A stretch of DNA of 64,000 nt from Mycolicibacterium crocinum (GCF_022370635.2 NZ_CP092362.2:372001-436000); one strand, 5' to 3'; shown: positions 52,162 to 61,412, numbered from the stretch's first letter. The notes: generated by a model not told the origin, from the sequence alone. Program-made: numbers and translations.

Positions 52162-53122
52162 CGATTTCGCTATCGACCTCGCCGCGAAGCCTGAAGCGTT
52201 GTCTCGGCTCGCCGAACAGTTGGCTGTCGAAAACCCCTGGGCGGCGGTCGTTCCCCCCACCGCCGAGCGGGTGGTTTTCGTCGGCATGGGATCCTCCGCC
52301 TATGCCGGGGGCGTCGCGGCCGCGCGGTTTCGGGCGCGCGGATTTGTCGCGGTCTCGGAGCTGGCGTCATCGCGCCTGCTGCCGCAGTGGGGGCCAGGGA
52401 CCCTGGTGGTGGCAACCTCGGCGACCGGCGGTTCGGTGGAGACGCGCGACTCGCTGCGCCGGTTGCCCGCCGGGGTCACCACGGTGGCGCTGACCAATAC
52501 CGCGGGCTCGGCGATCGCGGAGTCCTGCGACGCGGTGGTCGATCTCGCGGCGGGCACCGAGGTGGGCGGTGTTGCGTGCCGGAGCTATCAGCACACGTTG
52601 GCATTGCTCATGGCGCTCGAGCTGCATCTGGGCGGCCGCGATACTGCCGAATTGGCCGCCTCGATCGCGATGACGGCCGAGGCGAGCGCGTACCTGCTCG
52701 ACATCGAGACGATGTGGCGTCCTGAGGTGGCCGACCTGCTCCTCGGGCCGGCGGGCACTCACCTGACCGCGCCGGCGCACCGGTTCAGCTCGGCGCAGCA
52801 GGGTGCGCTGATGCTGCGGGAGGGCCCGCGCCGCTGTGCAGTCGGCTGTGAGACCGGCGACTGGAGCCACGTCGACGTCTACCTCACCAAGAACACCGAC
52901 TACCGGATGCTGGTCTTCGCCGGCTCGGAGTGGGAGGACCAGATGGCGGAGTGGACCACGTTGCGCGGCACCACCGTTGTCGGCGTGGGCGGCACGGTGC
53001 CGGGTGCTCGGCTCGAGGTCCGGTACCCCGGCGACGACCATGACGATGTCCGGCTGCTGACCGAAGTCTTGGTCCCGGAACTGGTCGCGGCGCGGGCCTG
53101 GCAGGCGAGTGAGACCGGCTGA
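52151..53122 (+). CDS. SIS-domain sugar isomerase, GlmS C-terminal-like
   Basis: This 323-residue protein has two SIS domains: VVFVGMGSSAYAGGVAAARF near residue 42 and VVATSATGGSVETRDSLRRL near 88 form the first phosphosugar site, and a second half (about 190-320) repeats the fold. It resembles the isomerase half of glucosamine-6-phosphate synthase without the glutaminase domain, so it would isomerise, deaminate or bind a phosphorylated amino sugar. GTG 52151 lies inside the end of the kinase gene (11-base overlap), so kinase and isomerase are translationally coupled. Confidence 0.85.
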   Translation: MNADDFAIDLAAKPEALSRLAEQLAVENPWAAVVPPTAERVVFVGMGSSAYAGGVAAARFRARGFVAVSELASSRLLPQWGPGTLVVATSATGGSVETRDSLRRLPAGVTTVALTNTAGSAIAESCDAVVDLAAGTEVGGVACRSYQHTLALLMALELHLGGRDTAELAASIAMTAEASAYLLDIETMWRPEVADLLLGPAGTHLTAPAHRFSSAQQGALMLREGPRRCAVGCETGDWSHVDVYLTKNTDYRMLVFAGSEWEDQMAEWTTLRGTTVVGVGGTVPGARLEVRYPGDDHDDVRLLTEVLVPELVAARAWQASETG

Positions 53123-53123
53123 G

Positions 53124-54587
53124 CTAACTCTTCAGGCGGGCGACGATCTCGTCGCGGACCGCCGACCGGCGGGCCTTGCCGGCATCGTCGCGCAGCGGGG
53201 TGTCGACGAACTCCACCGTGCGCGGCACCTTGTAGTCGGCCAGCCGCTGCGCCACGAACGCCTTGACCTCGTCCTCGGTGAGCGCATCGTCGGTGTGCAC
53301 CAGCGCGTAAGGCACCTGACCGAGGTCTTCGTGCGGCACCCCGACGACCAGACAGGACAGCACCGCGGGGTGTTCGGACAGCGCGCTCTCGATCTCTGCG
53401 GGGTAGGTGTTGCGGCCACCGACGGTGAACATGTCGACCCGGCGGTCGGCGAGGTACAGGTAGCCTTCGCCGTCGAACCAGCCGAGATCGCCGAGCGAGT
53501 CCCAGCCGTCGCGGGACTTGGCGGTGCTGCCGATGTAGCGGTAGGTGGGCGCAGAGCCCGGGTTAGGGCGCATGTAGATCTCGCCGAGCACTCCCGGCGG
53601 GCATTCGTTGCCGTCGTCGTCGAGCACCTTCATCTCACCGGCCACCACGCGACCGACCGATCCGCGGTGGGTCAGCCACTCGGCTCCGCTGATGAACGTC
53701 AACGCCTGAAGTTCGGTGCCGCCGTACAGTTCCCACACCGCGTCCGGACCGAGCAGGTCGATCCATGCCTGCTTGACGGCCGGCGGGCACACGGCGGCCA
53801 CGTGCCACAGCCGGCGCAGTGACGACAGGTCGTAGGCATCGGGGTTGGCGTGATAGACCGGCAGGAGCCGCTGCATGATCGTCGGCACGGTGGTCAGGTA
53901 GTTGACCCGGTAGTCGGTGATCACCCGCAGGAAGCGCTCCGGATCGAACCGCGGTAGCAGCACCAGATGTTGTCCGGTCGCCAGCGCGATTGTGGCCGAG
54001 GTGAATCCGGTGTTGTGACTCAGCGGAACCGGCACCAACTGGGTGTCGGTCGGTTGATTGCCCATCCCCATCGCGACCAGGTCGGCCGGATAGCGGCTGT
54101 CGCCGCCGGCCTCGATCAGTTTCGGGCGTCCGGTGCTGCCACCGGAGGCGATCGACTTCCACACCGGTGAAACAGCTTCGGGCAGGGGATCATCGGAGAG
54201 GTCGGGACTGCCGGTGAAGTCGGCGGCCACCGACGGCACCAGGCCGCGCGGGTCGGGGCGCCCGACCAGCAGGGCGCGCGGCTTCAGGTCGAGCAGCCCC
54301 TCGAACTCGGCGTCGGGCAGGCGCGGCGACAGTGGTTGCGGTATCGCGCCGAGCTTCCAGACCGCGACCGTCGCCTGCACCCACTCGATCGAGTTCGCGA
54401 CCGCGATCGTCACGTAATCGCCTTGTTTGACTCCCAATTCGGCGTAGGCGCGGGCCAGCCGGTTCGACGCCGAATCCAACTCACCACGGGTGATGGTGCG
54501 GCCGTCACAGGACACGGCCGGGTGCTCGGGCGCCTCGGCGGCGAGTTGGCTCAGCCGGTACCCGAGCGCGGGAGTCTGGTCACTCAT
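53124..54587 (-). CDS. Acyl-CoA synthetase (FadD family) with altered P-loop
   Basis: The 487-residue ANL enzyme has IASGGSTGRPKLIEAGG at the ATP loop (about 143-160), where most FadD proteins have TSGTTG. WELYGGTELQAL is A5, SLGDLGWFDGEGYLYLADR and MFTVGGRNTYPAEIE are A7/A8, and RDDAGKARRSAVRDE keeps the catalytic lysine. The SGGSTGRPK form is common in ligases for bile-acid-like and other cyclic acids. Its ATG lies 8 bases inside the end of php, so lactonase and ligase are coupled: the first may open a lactone and the second activate the hydroxy acid (inference). Confidence 0.85.
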   Translation of the reverse strand: MSDQTPALGYRLSQLAAEAPEHPAVSCDGRTITRGELDSASNRLARAYAELGVKQGDYVTIAVANSIEWVQATVAVWKLGAIPQPLSPRLPDAEFEGLLDLKPRALLVGRPDPRGLVPSVAADFTGSPDLSDDPLPEAVSPVWKSIASGGSTGRPKLIEAGGDSRYPADLVAMGMGNQPTDTQLVPVPLSHNTGFTSATIALATGQHLVLLPRFDPERFLRVITDYRVNYLTTVPTIMQRLLPVYHANPDAYDLSSLRRLWHVAAVCPPAVKQAWIDLLGPDAVWELYGGTELQALTFISGAEWLTHRGSVGRVVAGEMKVLDDDGNECPPGVLGEIYMRPNPGSAPTYRYIGSTAKSRDGWDSLGDLGWFDGEGYLYLADRRVDMFTVGGRNTYPAEIESALSEHPAVLSCLVVGVPHEDLGQVPYALVHTDDALTEDEVKAFVAQRLADYKVPRTVEFVDTPLRDDAGKARRSAVRDEIVARLKS

Positions 54588-55569
54588 AGGCACCTTGCTT
54601 CGCGAAGATGTTGCGGGGGTTGTCCACCAGCATGGTGGTGATCTGCTCGTCGGTCACGCCGCGTTCGCGCAGGGCGGGCAGCACGTCGTTGTGGATGTGC
54701 CGGTAGTGCCAGTTGGGCATGGCCACCGGCACGAGTTCTTCGGGCAGCCAGTCCATGTAGCAGGACGCGTCGTGGGACAGCACCATCTTGTCGGCGTGCC
54801 CGCGTTCGCACATCCGCACGACGGTGTCGACGCGGTCGTCGAAGGGCAGGAAGCTGTCCAGGCCGAACCGGTCCATGCCGAGGTAGGACCCGGCGGCGAT
54901 CAGCTCCTCGAGGTAACCGAGGTCGGTGGTGTCCCCGCTGTGCCCGATGATGACCCGGCCGAGGTCGACGCCCTCCTCGGCGAAGATGCGTTGCTGGTCC
55001 AGGCCACGCCGGCTGTGCGCGTGCGTGTGGGTGGTGATCGGCACACCGGTCTGCTTGTGAGCCTGGGCCACTGCCCGCAGCACCCGCTCGACGCCGGGGG
55101 TCACACCGGGTTCGTCGGTGGCGCACTTGAGGATTGCCGCTTTGACGCCGGTGTCGGCGATGCCCTCGGTGATATCGCGGACGAACATCTCGGTCATGAT
55201 TTCCGGGCCGTCCAACAGCGTTCCCGGTCCGGTGAAGTGGAAATACATCGGGACGTCGTTGTAGGTGTAGATCCCGGTGGCCACCACGATCTGCAGGCCG
55301 GTCTGCGCGGCCACCCGTTGGATGCGCGGAATGTAGCGGCCGAGTCCGATGACGGTCGGGTCGACGATGGTGTCCACCCCGAGGGCCTTCAGCTCGTTGA
55401 GCTTGGCGACGGCGTCGGCCTCCCGGGCGTCCCCGTCGCCCCACCCTTCGGGATAGTTGTTGATGATCTCCTGCGACAGGATGAAGACGTGTTCGTGCAT
55501 GAGCACCACACCCAGGTCGCTCGTCGATACCGGCCCCCGCACGGTCTCGACCTGTGACGGCTCTGTCAT
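54580..55569 (-). CDS. php: Phosphotriesterase-like lactonase Php
   Basis: This 329-residue metal-dependent hydrolase has MHEHVF with the two beta-strand histidines, AILKCAT with the carboxylated bridging lysine, ITTHTHAHSRRG and VIIGHSGDTTD with further histidines, and VLSHDASC with the catalytic aspartate. It is the phosphotriesterase-like lactonase family; the M. tuberculosis homologue Rv0230c hydrolyses N-acyl-homoserine lactones and other lactones better than organophosphates (from memory). It starts 10 bases after the aftD stop. Confidence 0.92.
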   Translation of the reverse strand: MTEPSQVETVRGPVSTSDLGVVLMHEHVFILSQEIINNYPEGWGDGDAREADAVAKLNELKALGVDTIVDPTVIGLGRYIPRIQRVAAQTGLQIVVATGIYTYNDVPMYFHFTGPGTLLDGPEIMTEMFVRDITEGIADTGVKAAILKCATDEPGVTPGVERVLRAVAQAHKQTGVPITTHTHAHSRRGLDQQRIFAEEGVDLGRVIIGHSGDTTDLGYLEELIAAGSYLGMDRFGLDSFLPFDDRVDTVVRMCERGHADKMVLSHDASCYMDWLPEELVPVAMPNWHYRHIHNDVLPALRERGVTDEQITTMLVDNPRNIFAKQGAYE

Positions 55570-55579
55570 GGGTGCAACC

Positions 55580-58500
55580 CTAACGGGAAATGCTTGTGGC
55601 GTCGGGGTTTTCGTCAGTTCGAGGCTGTCGGCGACGGACGGCCGATACGGCCAGCGCGCCCACCGCGATCAGCGCCAGCAGCTGCACCCACGGGGAGTGG
55701 CCGATGTAGCCGTCAACCGACCGCCACGGATAGCGCGACAGCAACGCCCCCGCGGCGATCAACCCGCAGGCACTGGCCGCCAGCGTCACCCGGTCGCGCG
55801 CTCGGTCCCGGCGGCGGAGCAGGTAGCCGAGCACCATGGCGATCCCGAACACTGCAAGGCCCCCGACGCCGGCAATCAGTGCGCCCGCGGCCAACACTCC
55901 CGCGCCCGCCAGCGCCGTCAGCGCCCACGGCCGGGCCGGTTCCCAGGTGGCCGGCGCGCGGCGCGGCGGTATCAGCGCCAGCAGCAGGAGCAACGGCAGC
56001 AGGGACAGGCCGACGGCGAGACCGATGCGGTAGGCCCGGTTCGACGGGAAGCTGATCGTGATGGTGCCCTGTTCACCGGCGGGCACCACCCAGCCCTGCT
56101 GCCAGCCGTTGACGATCACCGGTGTCAGCGTCACCCCGTCGGGTAGGTGAGCCACCCAGCCCGGGTTCACGCTTTCCGGGACCACCAGCACCCGCGCGGT
56201 GGGCGCCCGGCTCACGTTGACTTCCCTGCGGTCGGCACCCCACCGGGTGACATCGGCGGGAGTCGTTGCCGCGGTGGTGATTTGATTCGCCAACGGACCG
56301 GATAGCTGAGCCCCGTCGACGACGAACGCTGAGCCGGGGCTGATCAGCAGCTCCTGGGTACCGGCCGGCAGGGCGATCGGCGTCGGGTCGCATGCGCGGG
56401 CCGGCACCGGTTCACCGTCCAGCAGCGCACCGACGGTGGTCGTCACCGAGGTCTGCACGAACCGGCCGGAGACCGCGACGATCGGTCCCTGTCCGCAGGG
56501 TATCTCGATGGTGCGGGTGCGGTTGGCGGCAGCGTCGGCGGCCGCGACGGGCTTGCCGTCCGGACCCAGTACTCCGACCTCGGCGAGGCCGGGCGGCTTG
56601 AGCTGGTCGAAACCCAGTGCTGTGCGGTCGATCACGTCATTCCAGTTCAGCAGGCTGATCCGGACGGTATCGGTGAGTCGTGGATGTAGAGCGACGGTTT
56701 GGGTACCGCCGTCGAGCCGGCGAACCTGCGGCCCGTCCCCCAAATCGATCGCGACCATCGTCGGATGGGTGGGCAGCTGCGAGGAACTCGGGGTCAGCAC
56801 CAGCCCGGTGACCTCGGTCGGCTTCGGCAGCGTCACCGTCAGGGTGGGGGCACTGCGGTGCTGCACCACACTCTGCGGTGCGGTCCACGAGGTGCGCGGG
56901 TCACCATCGGTGGCCGCGTAGGCCGATCCGTCGACGTCGATCAGATCGGCGTCGGCGCGCGATCGGACCGTGTCCGGCTGGGCGATGAGATCCGCGAGGT
57001 GCGGCCCCTGCCGGGCGCGCACCCAGACGACGGGTTTGACGTCGATCGCCTTGGGCACGGTCAGCGTGCGGCTCAAGGTGACCGGCTCCTCGGGGGCCAG
57101 CGACATCGACGCCGCGCAGTGCACACCGTCGGAGGAATCGGCGCAGCCCTGCCTGCCGAGTAGTTCGGAGCCCAGATCCCAAGCGGCGACCGAAGATCCG
57201 GCGGGCGGTCCGGGTACGACGACGCTGTGCCGGATGTCGACGGGATGGGCGAAGCCGGAGGCGTCGAACTGGGTGACCGACAGGTCGGTGATGCCGAACT
57301 GGACCCCGGACGAGCCGTCGTCGGTGCCGACCGCGGTGATTCGCACCCACGGCGACTCCCCGTACGGCAGGGCCACCGTGAGCGGTTTGCCCGGCTCGTC
57401 GAAACGCACTGTGGAGGTGCCGTTTTCGGTGGACACCTGCAATCGGCGGACCTGGGCCCCGACCGCGGTGGCGCTCGGGGTGATCGTCAGCGTCGCGTTG
57501 GTGACCGGGCGATCGAAGTCGACCTGCAGCCATTGGCCGACCGCGGCCTGCAGCGAGTTCGACACCCACGCGGTGGCCGAGTCGCCGTCGATGGCGGCGG
57601 CGGGCCCGCTGGCCGGTGCGACGTTCGGCAGCGCGGTGGCATCCGAGGAGGAACTCGACGCGGACAGCCGTCCGCCGGTCCACGCGCCGTGCACGGGCCG
57701 CGCGCCGGGCACCGGATAGTCGGGCACCCGGTTGAACGTGTTGCGGTGATCGCCCACTGCCCTGGCCGCCGACGAGTGGTCATCGACCCGGCCGTAGTCG
57801 GTTTCCCGGTCGACCGGGGTGTCGGTGACGGTTACCACCGGCGCGGGAAGTCCGGCGCGCTGGGCGTCGGAGGTCAGCAGCATCGGGCCGAGCGGCGGTT
57901 GGCCGAGCAGGCGTCTGCGCTCGTCGATGCGCAGCAGTGACTCGGGGCCGCCGTCGACCCGGGCCATGCGGCCGGCGTCAGTCAGGTATGGTGCGCCCGG
58001 ATTCCCTTGTGCGCCAACATGGTAGATCTCGACGGCGGGGTAGCGTGGGCGTAACCCGCTGTCGCTGATGAACCCATCCAGGGTGCCGGGTCCGACCGGT
58101 TCGCCGAACTGCGCCACCTTCTGCAGGCCGGGTGACCCGTCGATGGCGCGATGTACCAGCAGCGGGCGCGCCGATCGCGACTTGTCCGGATCGAGGTCGT
58201 TACGCACCACGACGTAGGAGATGCCTTGGCGGGCGAGGGTGTCGGCCAGCCCCGCCGACGGTCGGCCTGCGGCGAACAGTCGCTGCACCGAATCGAGCGC
58301 CCGAATTGTCTGGGGCGGGGTCAGCGGGATGGAATCTCGGACGCCCCAGGGGCTTTCGCCGAGCACCTGCAGCGGTTCGTCATGGCTGTTGCCCCACACC
58401 TGAGTGGCGAACGGTGCACCGGGGACCACCAGCACCCGGCCCGGCGCGGGCTGGCCGGTGTTGTGCTCGGTCAACCAGTCCGCGGCCTGATGCCAGTAGT

Positions 58501-59851
58501 CGGGGATCGCACGGAACGCACCCGGCGGGGTGAGCCGACCGGTCCAGGCCATCGACGTGGCCACCATCAGCGCGGCCATGACGACGATGCCGACCGCCAC
58601 GCGTTTGTCGTTCTCGGGATGTGCGAACGCCCGGACCCACACCGGCCGGGGTGCGCTGCCGGGCAATGGGATTCGGCTCAACAGATGCGCGAGCCCCAGC
58701 ACCAACGGGAGGCGGATGACCGGTTCGAGCTTGTGCACGTTGCGCAGTGGTGCGCCCGCCGCGTCGAGGAAGGCCTGCACCTGATGTGCCACCGGGGAGC
58801 CCAGTCCGCCGGAGTAGCCCAGGCCGAGCAGCACGACACCGATCAGCAGCATGGTGATGAGTCGCCCGCGGGCCGGCATCGTCCGCAGCGCCAGCCCGGC
58901 CATTCCGCCTGCGGCGACCAGCGTGGTGGCCAGCACCATCGCCGGCTGGGTCACCAGCTCGGCGGCCGCGGTGGCGTTCGGTGAGACGAACGGTGTCCAG
59001 CTGTCGGTGCCGCGCAGCATCTCGGTCAGCGACGCCCACTGCGTGGTGACTCCGGAGGACTCGATGAAATCCAGGAACGGCGGGCTGATCCGGCCGAGCA
59101 GTAGCAGGGCGACCACCCACCAGGTGACCGCCAGCGCCGAGGCCAGCAGCCACCACGCGCTGAACCTCAGCCACACCCGGTTGGGCCGGTGGCACAGCCA
59201 CCAGATGATGGCCGGTAGGCAGCCGGTGAGCGTTGCGACCGCATTCACCGCGCCCATCAACGCCAACGCCAGCCCGGCCCGGCCGGCCAGCATCCGCAGC
59301 GACCTGCCCTCACCACCGCGCAGAGCGAGGATCACCGGCAGCAGCACCCATGGCGCGAGCATCATCGGCAGCGTCTCCGACGAGATCGAACCCAGCGTCG
59401 TCAGCACCCGCGGTGACAGGGCGAACGCGACGGCGGCGATGATCCGCGATGGGCGGGTTCCGATGCCCAGAGCCTCGGCAACCCGCAGCAGGCCCCAGAA
59501 ACCGGCGGCCAGCAGCAGTGCCCACCAGAGCCGCTGAGTGACCCAGCCGGGCAGTCCGAGCGTGTCACCGAGCAGGAAGAATGCCCCGTGCGGGAAGAGG
59601 TAGCCGTACGCCTGGTTCTGCGCCTGCCCGAACGGCAGGTCGCTGTTCCACAGGTTCGCCGCGCGGGCCAGGAAGCGCAGTGGGTTGGCGGTCAGGTCGA
59701 GCTTGGTGTCCGGCGAGATCATCCCCGGCGACTGCGCGAAGGTCAGTATCAGCGCGATGAGGAAGACGAACGGGAGCCAGCGCCGCGAGAGCGGCGGGGT
59801 CGTGATGGGCGCCTCCGTGACCGCGGGGGAGGCGGCGGCGAGCGTGCTCAG
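55580..59851 (-). CDS. aftD: Alpha-(1->3)-arabinofuranosyltransferase AftD-like
   Basis: This very large GT-C membrane enzyme adds arabinofuranose from decaprenyl-phospho-arabinose to arabinogalactan and lipoarabinomannan on the periplasmic side. The first periplasmic loop SPDTKLDLTANPLRF carries the catalytic-type aspartate, followed by many membrane helices to about residue 450, a long periplasmic beta-sandwich and carbohydrate-binding part (with DGDSATAWVSNSLQAAVG and DGDPRTSWTAPQ), and C-terminal helices. The first ATG (59722) would give 1380 residues but removes the first membrane helix, RRWLPFVFLIALILTFAQ. The frame is open to 59884, with CTG 59851 directly after the upstream stop as the only plausible earlier codon; I extend to it (1423 residues; Rv0236c is 1400). 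The start is uncertain. Confidence 0.88.
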   Translation of the reverse strand: MSTLAAASPAVTEAPITTPPLSRRWLPFVFLIALILTFAQSPGMISPDTKLDLTANPLRFLARAANLWNSDLPFGQAQNQAYGYLFPHGAFFLLGDTLGLPGWVTQRLWWALLLAAGFWGLLRVAEALGIGTRPSRIIAAVAFALSPRVLTTLGSISSETLPMMLAPWVLLPVILALRGGEGRSLRMLAGRAGLALALMGAVNAVATLTGCLPAIIWWLCHRPNRVWLRFSAWWLLASALAVTWWVVALLLLGRISPPFLDFIESSGVTTQWASLTEMLRGTDSWTPFVSPNATAAAELVTQPAMVLATTLVAAGGMAGLALRTMPARGRLITMLLIGVVLLGLGYSGGLGSPVAHQVQAFLDAAGAPLRNVHKLEPVIRLPLVLGLAHLLSRIPLPGSAPRPVWVRAFAHPENDKRVAVGIVVMAALMVATSMAWTGRLTPPGAFRAIPDYWHQAADWLTEHNTGQPAPGRVLVVPGAPFATQVWGNSHDEPLQVLGESPWGVRDSIPLTPPQTIRALDSVQRLFAAGRPSAGLADTLARQGISYVVVRNDLDPDKSRSARPLLVHRAIDGSPGLQKVAQFGEPVGPGTLDGFISDSGLRPRYPAVEIYHVGAQGNPGAPYLTDAGRMARVDGGPESLLRIDERRRLLGQPPLGPMLLTSDAQRAGLPAPVVTVTDTPVDRETDYGRVDDHSSAARAVGDHRNTFNRVPDYPVPGARPVHGAWTGGRLSASSSSSDATALPNVAPASGPAAAIDGDSATAWVSNSLQAAVGQWLQVDFDRPVTNATLTITPSATAVGAQVRRLQVSTENGTSTVRFDEPGKPLTVALPYGESPWVRITAVGTDDGSSGVQFGITDLSVTQFDASGFAHPVDIRHSVVVPGPPAGSSVAAWDLGSELLGRQGCADSSDGVHCAASMSLAPEEPVTLSRTLTVPKAIDVKPVVWVRARQGPHLADLIAQPDTVRSRADADLIDVDGSAYAATDGDPRTSWTAPQSVVQHRSAPTLTVTLPKPTEVTGLVLTPSSSQLPTHPTMVAIDLGDGPQVRRLDGGTQTVALHPRLTDTVRISLLNWNDVIDRTALGFDQLKPPGLAEVGVLGPDGKPVAAADAAANRTRTIEIPCGQGPIVAVSGRFVQTSVTTTVGALLDGEPVPARACDPTPIALPAGTQELLISPGSAFVVDGAQLSGPLANQITTAATTPADVTRWGADRREVNVSRAPTARVLVVPESVNPGWVAHLPDGVTLTPVIVNGWQQGWVVPAGEQGTITISFPSNRAYRIGLAVGLSLLPLLLLLALIPPRRAPATWEPARPWALTALAGAGVLAAGALIAGVGGLAVFGIAMVLGYLLRRRDRARDRVTLAASACGLIAAGALLSRYPWRSVDGYIGHSPWVQLLALIAVGALAVSAVRRRQPRTDENPDATSISR

Positions 59852-59852
59852 G

Positions 59853-60026
59853 CTAGCCGCGGTTGCCGTACTCGACGCGGTTCAGCACCGACGATGCCGG
59901 GTCGCCGGGCGAGAGCGGCGGCTTGGTGTCCTGCTGGATCATCAACGTCACGCCGAAGATCGCGGCGGCCCCGAGCAGCAATCCGACCACGATGCTGGCG
60001 GCGGCAGGAACCACGAACCGGGTCAT
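59853..60026 (-). CDS. DUF2613 small membrane peptide (Rv0236A-like)
   Basis: The 57-residue protein has one N-terminal hydrophobic helix (FVVPAAASIVVGLLLGAAAI) and a short exported tail that ends in LNRVEYGNRG. This is the DUF2613 pattern, and a 57-residue homologue lies at the same place next to aftD in M. tuberculosis (Rv0236A). GAGGAGA is 7 bases upstream of ATG 60026. The stop is followed after one base by the only possible early aftD start, so translation is probably coupled. It may be a small AftD partner (inference). Confidence 0.85.
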   Translation of the reverse strand: MTRFVVPAAASIVVGLLLGAAAIFGVTLMIQQDTKPPLSPGDPASSVLNRVEYGNRG

Positions 60027-60123
60027 GGTCGCTTCTCCTCGCAGGTGCTGGGGCGGTGCGGATCGTCGAGTGAGGACCCGCCGTGTCACCGGGTGAATAC
60101 CCGCTGGCCAACCTAGCATGCGA

Positions 60124-60137
60124 CCAACCTTGGTTGG
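60124..60137. promoter_or_regulatory. Palindrome between aftD and lpqI divergent units
   Basis: CCAACC (60124-60129) and GGTTGG (60132-60137) are perfect complements around TT. The site lies about 32 bases upstream of lpqI and 98 bases from the DUF2613-aftD start. The TetR gene behind lpqI is the likely binding protein (inference). Confidence 0.5.
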
Positions 60138-60168
60138 CCCCCGGCGAGGGCCATGACAGCATGTGCGA

Positions 60169-61380
60169 ATGCCCACCCACCTGTTCTCGGTTCGTGGAAT
60201 CGCGGCCTTGTCGGCACTCCCACTGGTGCTGCTCGGCTGCTCAAGTACTGCGCAACGCCCGGCCGCCTCGTCGTCGGCGCCGGTCAGTGCGCCGTCGTCG
60301 GCAAGCACGGTGCCGTTGGCCGGTCCGGTCCCGGCGCCCGGCACCCCGGCGCCACCCGCCTGCGGATCCGGACCGGAGTTAGTGGGCTCGATGTCGACCC
60401 GCGACAAGCTCGCGCAGGTGCTGATGGTCGGGGTGAAGAGCGCCGCCGACGCGCGCGCCGTGGTGGAGACCTATCACGTCGGTGGCGTCTTCGTCGGCAG
60501 CTGGACCGACCTGACGATGCTGACCGACGGCTCGCTGGCCGACTACGCCAACGCCGGACCGCTGCCGCTGGCTGTCAGCGTCGACGAAGAGGGCGGCCGG
60601 GTCGAGCGGCTGGCCAAGCTGATCGGCGACGCCCCGTCGGCGCGGGTGCTGGCCCAGACCCAGACCCCCGAGCAGGTGTACCAGCAGGCCCTCGACCGCG
60701 GCCGCAAGATGCACGATCTCGGCATCACCATCGACTTCGCGCCCGTCGTCGACGTCACCGACGCCGCCGACGACACCGTGATCGGCGATCGGTCGTTCTC
60801 CAACGATCCGGCGAAGGTCACCGAGTACGCCGGCGCGTACGCCCGCGGCCTGCGCGATGCCGGCCTACTCCCGGTCCTCAAGCACTTCCCCGGACACGGG
60901 CATGGGTCGGGCGACTCGCACACCGCCGGAGCGGTCACCACCCCATCGCTGGACGAGCTGAAGAACAACGACCTGCTTCCGTATCGCACGCTGACCACCG
61001 AGGCGCCCGTCGCGGTGATGGTCGGCCACCTGGAGGTGCCGGGGCTCACCGGGACGACGCCGGCCAGCCTGAGCGCCGCGGCGGTGGGCCTGCTGCGCAG
61101 CGGCGGTTACGGCGGACCCGGCTTCGACGGACCGGTTTTCAGCGACGACCTGTCCAGCATGGCGGCCATCGCCGACCGGTACGGCGTCGCCGAAGCGGTT
61201 CTGCGCAGTCTGCAGGCCGGTACCGATGTGGCGCTGTGGGTGACCACCGATGAGGTGCCTGCGGTGCTCGACCGGCTGGAGAAAGCGGTCAACGCCGGTG
61301 AGTTGTCGTTGCCGGCGATAGAAACTTCGGTACTGCGAATGGCGCGTTTGAAAGGCCAAAGTCCCCGCTGCGGCGGTTAG
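60169..61380 (+). CDS. lpqI: Lipoprotein beta-N-acetylglucosaminidase LpqI, GH3
   Basis: This lipoprotein of about 403 residues has a signal peptide with lipobox LVLLGCSS (Cys near 24), a Ser/Pro/Ala linker and a GH3 NagZ-like domain: VDEEGGRVERL, IDFAPVVDV, LKHFPGHGHGSGDSH (substrate and acid/base loop) and GPVFSDDLSSMAAI with the nucleophile aspartate. It releases N-acetylglucosamine from cell-wall muropeptides outside the membrane, part of peptidoglycan recycling. GTG 60163 is an alternative start two codons earlier. A TetR gene follows after 32 bases. Confidence 0.9.
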   Translation: MPTHLFSVRGIAALSALPLVLLGCSSTAQRPAASSSAPVSAPSSASTVPLAGPVPAPGTPAPPACGSGPELVGSMSTRDKLAQVLMVGVKSAADARAVVETYHVGGVFVGSWTDLTMLTDGSLADYANAGPLPLAVSVDEEGGRVERLAKLIGDAPSARVLAQTQTPEQVYQQALDRGRKMHDLGITIDFAPVVDVTDAADDTVIGDRSFSNDPAKVTEYAGAYARGLRDAGLLPVLKHFPGHGHGSGDSHTAGAVTTPSLDELKNNDLLPYRTLTTEAPVAVMVGHLEVPGLTGTTPASLSAAAVGLLRSGGYGGPGFDGPVFSDDLSSMAAIADRYGVAEAVLRSLQAGTDVALWVTTDEVPAVLDRLEKAVNAGELSLPAIETSVLRMARLKGQSPRCGG

Positions 61381-61412
61381 CCTGGACAGACGAACTGGCG
61401 AAGGGCGGTGAT

